A stretch of DNA of 64,000 bases from the NCBI RefSeq assembly GCF_947499695.1, contig NZ_CANMPQ010000004.1, forward strand, positions 62,001 to 126,000. Direction: 5' to 3'. This DNA is from an uncultured Allomuricauda sp. Lineage in GTDB: Bacteria > Bacteroidota > Bacteroidia > Flavobacteriales > Flavobacteriaceae. This document shows positions 61,859 through 64,000 of the stretch, piece after piece. A program made the translations under genes and the position numbers. Each line of letters opens with the position of its first letter. The stretch's first letter is position 1. The notes under the pieces are model-generated. The model was not told the origin of the DNA. It saw nothing but the letters and a program-made list of their open reading frames with translations, and did not search any database.

Positions 61859-64000
61859 ATGAAAAACAAAGCTTTACTTTCCATTCTACTGTTCTCATTT
61901 ACTCTTATTGTGTTAGCTCAAGACAAAAAGGACGATAAGAAATGGGATGTTTCCAATCCTTACACCGATTGGAAAATCAATGAAGTTGATTTATCGACTG
62001 ATGAAGGCACCTGGATGAACCTTGATGTAAGCCCAGATGGAAAGCATATCGTTTTTGATATGCTTGGTGACATTTATACCATGCCCATTACGGGAGGAAA
62101 GGCAAAGGCTTTGCGCTCAGGACTTCCTTTTGAAGTGCAACCTCGTTTTAGCCCAGATGGCAAGAGAATTTCATTTACTTCCGATGCCGGCGGTGGTGAC
62201 AATATTTGGGTAATGGATATGGATGGCACCAATGCAAAACAGGTTACCAAAGAAAATTTTAGGTTGTTGAACAATGCTGTTTGGACACCTGATGGCAACC
62301 ATTTAATTGCCAGAAAACACTTTACTTCCCAACGATCACTGGGCGCTGGTGAAATGTGGCAATATCATATAACAGGTGGAAGCGGTCTAAAGCTAACTAC
62401 ACGTAAAAATGACCAGCAGGATGTTAACGAACCTTCGGTTTCAAGTGATGGTCAATATTTATATTACTGTGAGGATATGTATCCAGGAGGTTTCTTTCAA
62501 TATAACAAGAACCCGAATGCACAGATTTATGCCATTAAACGTTACGATTTTGAAACAGGAAAAACCGTAACCGTTACAGGAGGACCAGGCAGTGCTTCAA
62601 GGCCAACGGTGTCTCCTGACAATAAAAAACTTGCATTCGTAAAACGCGTTCGAACTAAGTCAGTGTTATTTATTCATGATTTGGAAACTGGTGAAGAATG
62701 GCCAATCTATGACACCTTAAATAAGGATCAGATGGAAGCATGGGCCCTTTTTGGAACCTATCCCAACTTCAGTTGGATGCCAAATGGTGCTGAAATTGTT
62801 TTTTGGGCTGGAGGAAAAATCCAAAAAATTAATATTAAAACCCTTCAAGTTACACCAATTCCGTTCCAAGTTGATACCAAAATTAAAATTGCAGAGACCC
62901 ATCGAGTACAGCATCAGGTAGATTCGGATGAGTTTACAGCCAAGGTTATCCGACATGTAAAGACTTCTCCGGATGGAAAAAGAATCGTTTTTAGTGCTTT
63001 GGGGCACCTTTGGACCAAAACTCTACCCAATGGCAAGCCGAAGCGCTTAACTGATAGCAAGGATTTGGAATTTGAGCCTTCTTTCTCTCCTGATGGAAAA
63101 GAGATAGTTTATGTGACTTGGGACGATGAGCAATTGGGAGCAATCCATAAAGTTTCATCAAGCGGTGGTAATTCAACCAAATTGACGTTAAAAAAAGGTA
63201 TTTATCGCTTCCCTTCTTTTTCCAACAATGGAAAGTACATTGTATATGGCAAACAAAGTGGTAGTAATGACCAGGGGCGCTCATTTACGAAAGAGCCTGG
63301 GATTTACACTATGGCAACCAATGGGAATTCTATTAAAAAACTTACTGAAAATGGTTTAACACCAACATTTAGCGCGGATGATCTTCGCATTTTCTTTCAA
63401 ACTGGCGGAAAATTCTTCGGGTCATTGACCAAGGAGCTCAAAAGTGTCGATTTGAATGGGAAAGATGAACGCACTCATTTTAAGTCTAAATATGCTAACC
63501 ACATAGTGACATCCCCGGATAACAAATGGCTATTGTTTTCGAATTTGCACAAAGCCTATGTTGCACCGATGACCATGACAGGTCAAACTGTAGAATTCGA
63601 CCCAAAAAGCAAAGCTTTTCCGGTGACTCAAGTGGCCAAAGATGCAGGGTACAGTCTTCATTGGTCCAAGGATAGCGAAAAACTTCATTGGACATTAGGC
63701 AGTGAATATTTCTCCAATGATGTGGAACAACGATTCACTTTCCTTAAAAATTCTCCTGATAGCATTCCCCCAATTACAGAAAAAGGAATTGAGGTAGGGT
63801 TGGTTACCAAAACAGACAGACCTAAAGGAAGAATCGCATTTACCAATGCGAGAATCATCACCATGGAAAATGATGAAGTCCTGGAAAATGCCACCATCGT
63901 CATCAATAACAATACAATTGAAAGTATAGGTGTAGCTTCTGAAATTGATATTCCTTCAAATGCTACAATAATTGATGCAAATGGTAAAACCATTATGCCA
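61859..64000 (+). CDS. Beta-propeller/amidohydrolase protein (cut by right edge)
   Basis: At least 714 residues, running off the window. A signal peptide (ending LIVLAQ) is followed by TolB/PD40-like beta-propeller repeats (LDVSPDGKHIVFD, PRFSPDGKRISFT, PSFSPDGKEIVYV), then from about residue 650 the start of an amidohydrolase domain (RIAFTNARIITMENDEVLENATI and IIDANGKTIMP). The metal-binding HxH motif would lie beyond the edge. This propeller plus amidohydrolase layout is common in exported Bacteroidota proteins; the substrate is unknown. Confidence 0.88.
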   Translation, partial: MKNKALLSILLFSFTLIVLAQDKKDDKKWDVSNPYTDWKINEVDLSTDEGTWMNLDVSPDGKHIVFDMLGDIYTMPITGGKAKALRSGLPFEVQPRFSPDGKRISFTSDAGGGDNIWVMDMDGTNAKQVTKENFRLLNNAVWTPDGNHLIARKHFTSQRSLGAGEMWQYHITGGSGLKLTTRKNDQQDVNEPSVSSDGQYLYYCEDMYPGGFFQYNKNPNAQIYAIKRYDFETGKTVTVTGGPGSASRPTVSPDNKKLAFVKRVRTKSVLFIHDLETGEEWPIYDTLNKDQMEAWALFGTYPNFSWMPNGAEIVFWAGGKIQKINIKTLQVTPIPFQVDTKIKIAETHRVQHQVDSDEFTAKVIRHVKTSPDGKRIVFSALGHLWTKTLPNGKPKRLTDSKDLEFEPSFSPDGKEIVYVTWDDEQLGAIHKVSSSGGNSTKLTLKKGIYRFPSFSNNGKYIVYGKQSGSNDQGRSFTKEPGIYTMATNGNSIKKLTENGLTPTFSADDLRIFFQTGGKFFGSLTKELKSVDLNGKDERTHFKSKYANHIVTSPDNKWLLFSNLHKAYVAPMTMTGQTVEFDPKSKAFPVTQVAKDAGYSLHWSKDSEKLHWTLGSEYFSNDVEQRFTFLKNSPDSIPPITEKGIEVGLVTKTDRPKGRIAFTNARIITMENDEVLENATIVINNNTIESIGVASEIDIPSNATIIDANGKTIMP

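Noticed and set aside
1..64000. CRISPR arrays, insertion sequences, prophage or tRNA genes
   Set aside because: None seen. No regularly spaced repeats, transposase or integrase motifs, or cloverleaf-like sequences were found by eye; a tRNA/CRISPR scan would settle this.

Overview
The window reads as a chromosomal segment of a marine-type member of the Flavobacteriaceae (Bacteroidota). The gliding-motility genes gldB and gldA, the TAnnTTTG-type -7 promoter elements, the near absence of Shine-Dalgarno sequences, the low G+C content and the TonB-plug/beta-barrel, DUF3857 and head-GIN proteins all point that way. There is no rRNA, tRNA, CRISPR array, prophage or insertion sequence. This is core metabolism with small accessory pockets.

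Layout. 1-6.5 kb: gldB (cut by the left edge), nadE, a response regulator whose phospho-acceptor Asp is Glu, dnaG without its zinc ligands, a BASS-family transporter, a small repeat protein resembling the knotted DUF6150 family, and a zinc-ribbon protein. 6.6-9.1 kb: an ECF sigma / membrane partner / outer-membrane barrel operon. 9.2-20 kb: a mostly co-directional minus-strand block with ispB-like, rlmN, queA, aroA, a MazG-like enzyme, two transglutaminase-like DUF3857 proteins, dtd and rsgA. 20-21.9 kb: a tandemly duplicated secreted protein (the second copy frameshifted in its signal peptide) and a head-GIN protein. 21.9-26.1 kb: the pheA / aminotransferase / tyrA / DAHP synthase-chorismate mutase operon, preceded by a 23-residue leader peptide that is almost half aromatic and by a complete attenuator. 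This is the most striking regulatory element in the window. 26.2-37.9 kb: gldA, a two-domain redoxin, an outer-membrane receptor, a membrane-tethered LuxR regulator, a MarR/Crp/truncated-hemoglobin cluster with a repeated operator-like sequence, a serine hydrolase, a head-GIN lipoprotein and a PagL-like deacylase. 37.9-61.6 kb: sulfur and methionine metabolism. 57-60.3 kb holds a lipoprotein, a methyltransferase and a CocE-type hydrolase. The right edge cuts a beta-propeller/amidohydrolase protein.

How the genes work together. CysD/CysN activate sulfate, CysH reduces it to sulfite, and a siroheme sulfite reductase (siroheme from CobA; electrons probably through the adjacent ferredoxin-NADP reductase) makes sulfide. 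Homoserine and its O-acetyl ester come from one 1129-residue fusion protein (MetX + aspartokinase + homoserine dehydrogenase). Two PLP sulfhydrylases flanking it can form homocysteine, split MetH plus MetF methylate it, and MetK makes SAM. Two SAM-I (S-box) riboswitches, one upstream of metH-metH-metF and one upstream of metY-metX/thrA, would close the loop by sensing the end product.

Everything here was read by eye from the sequence. Family names rest on remembered motifs, not on database searches, and RNA structures were paired by hand.
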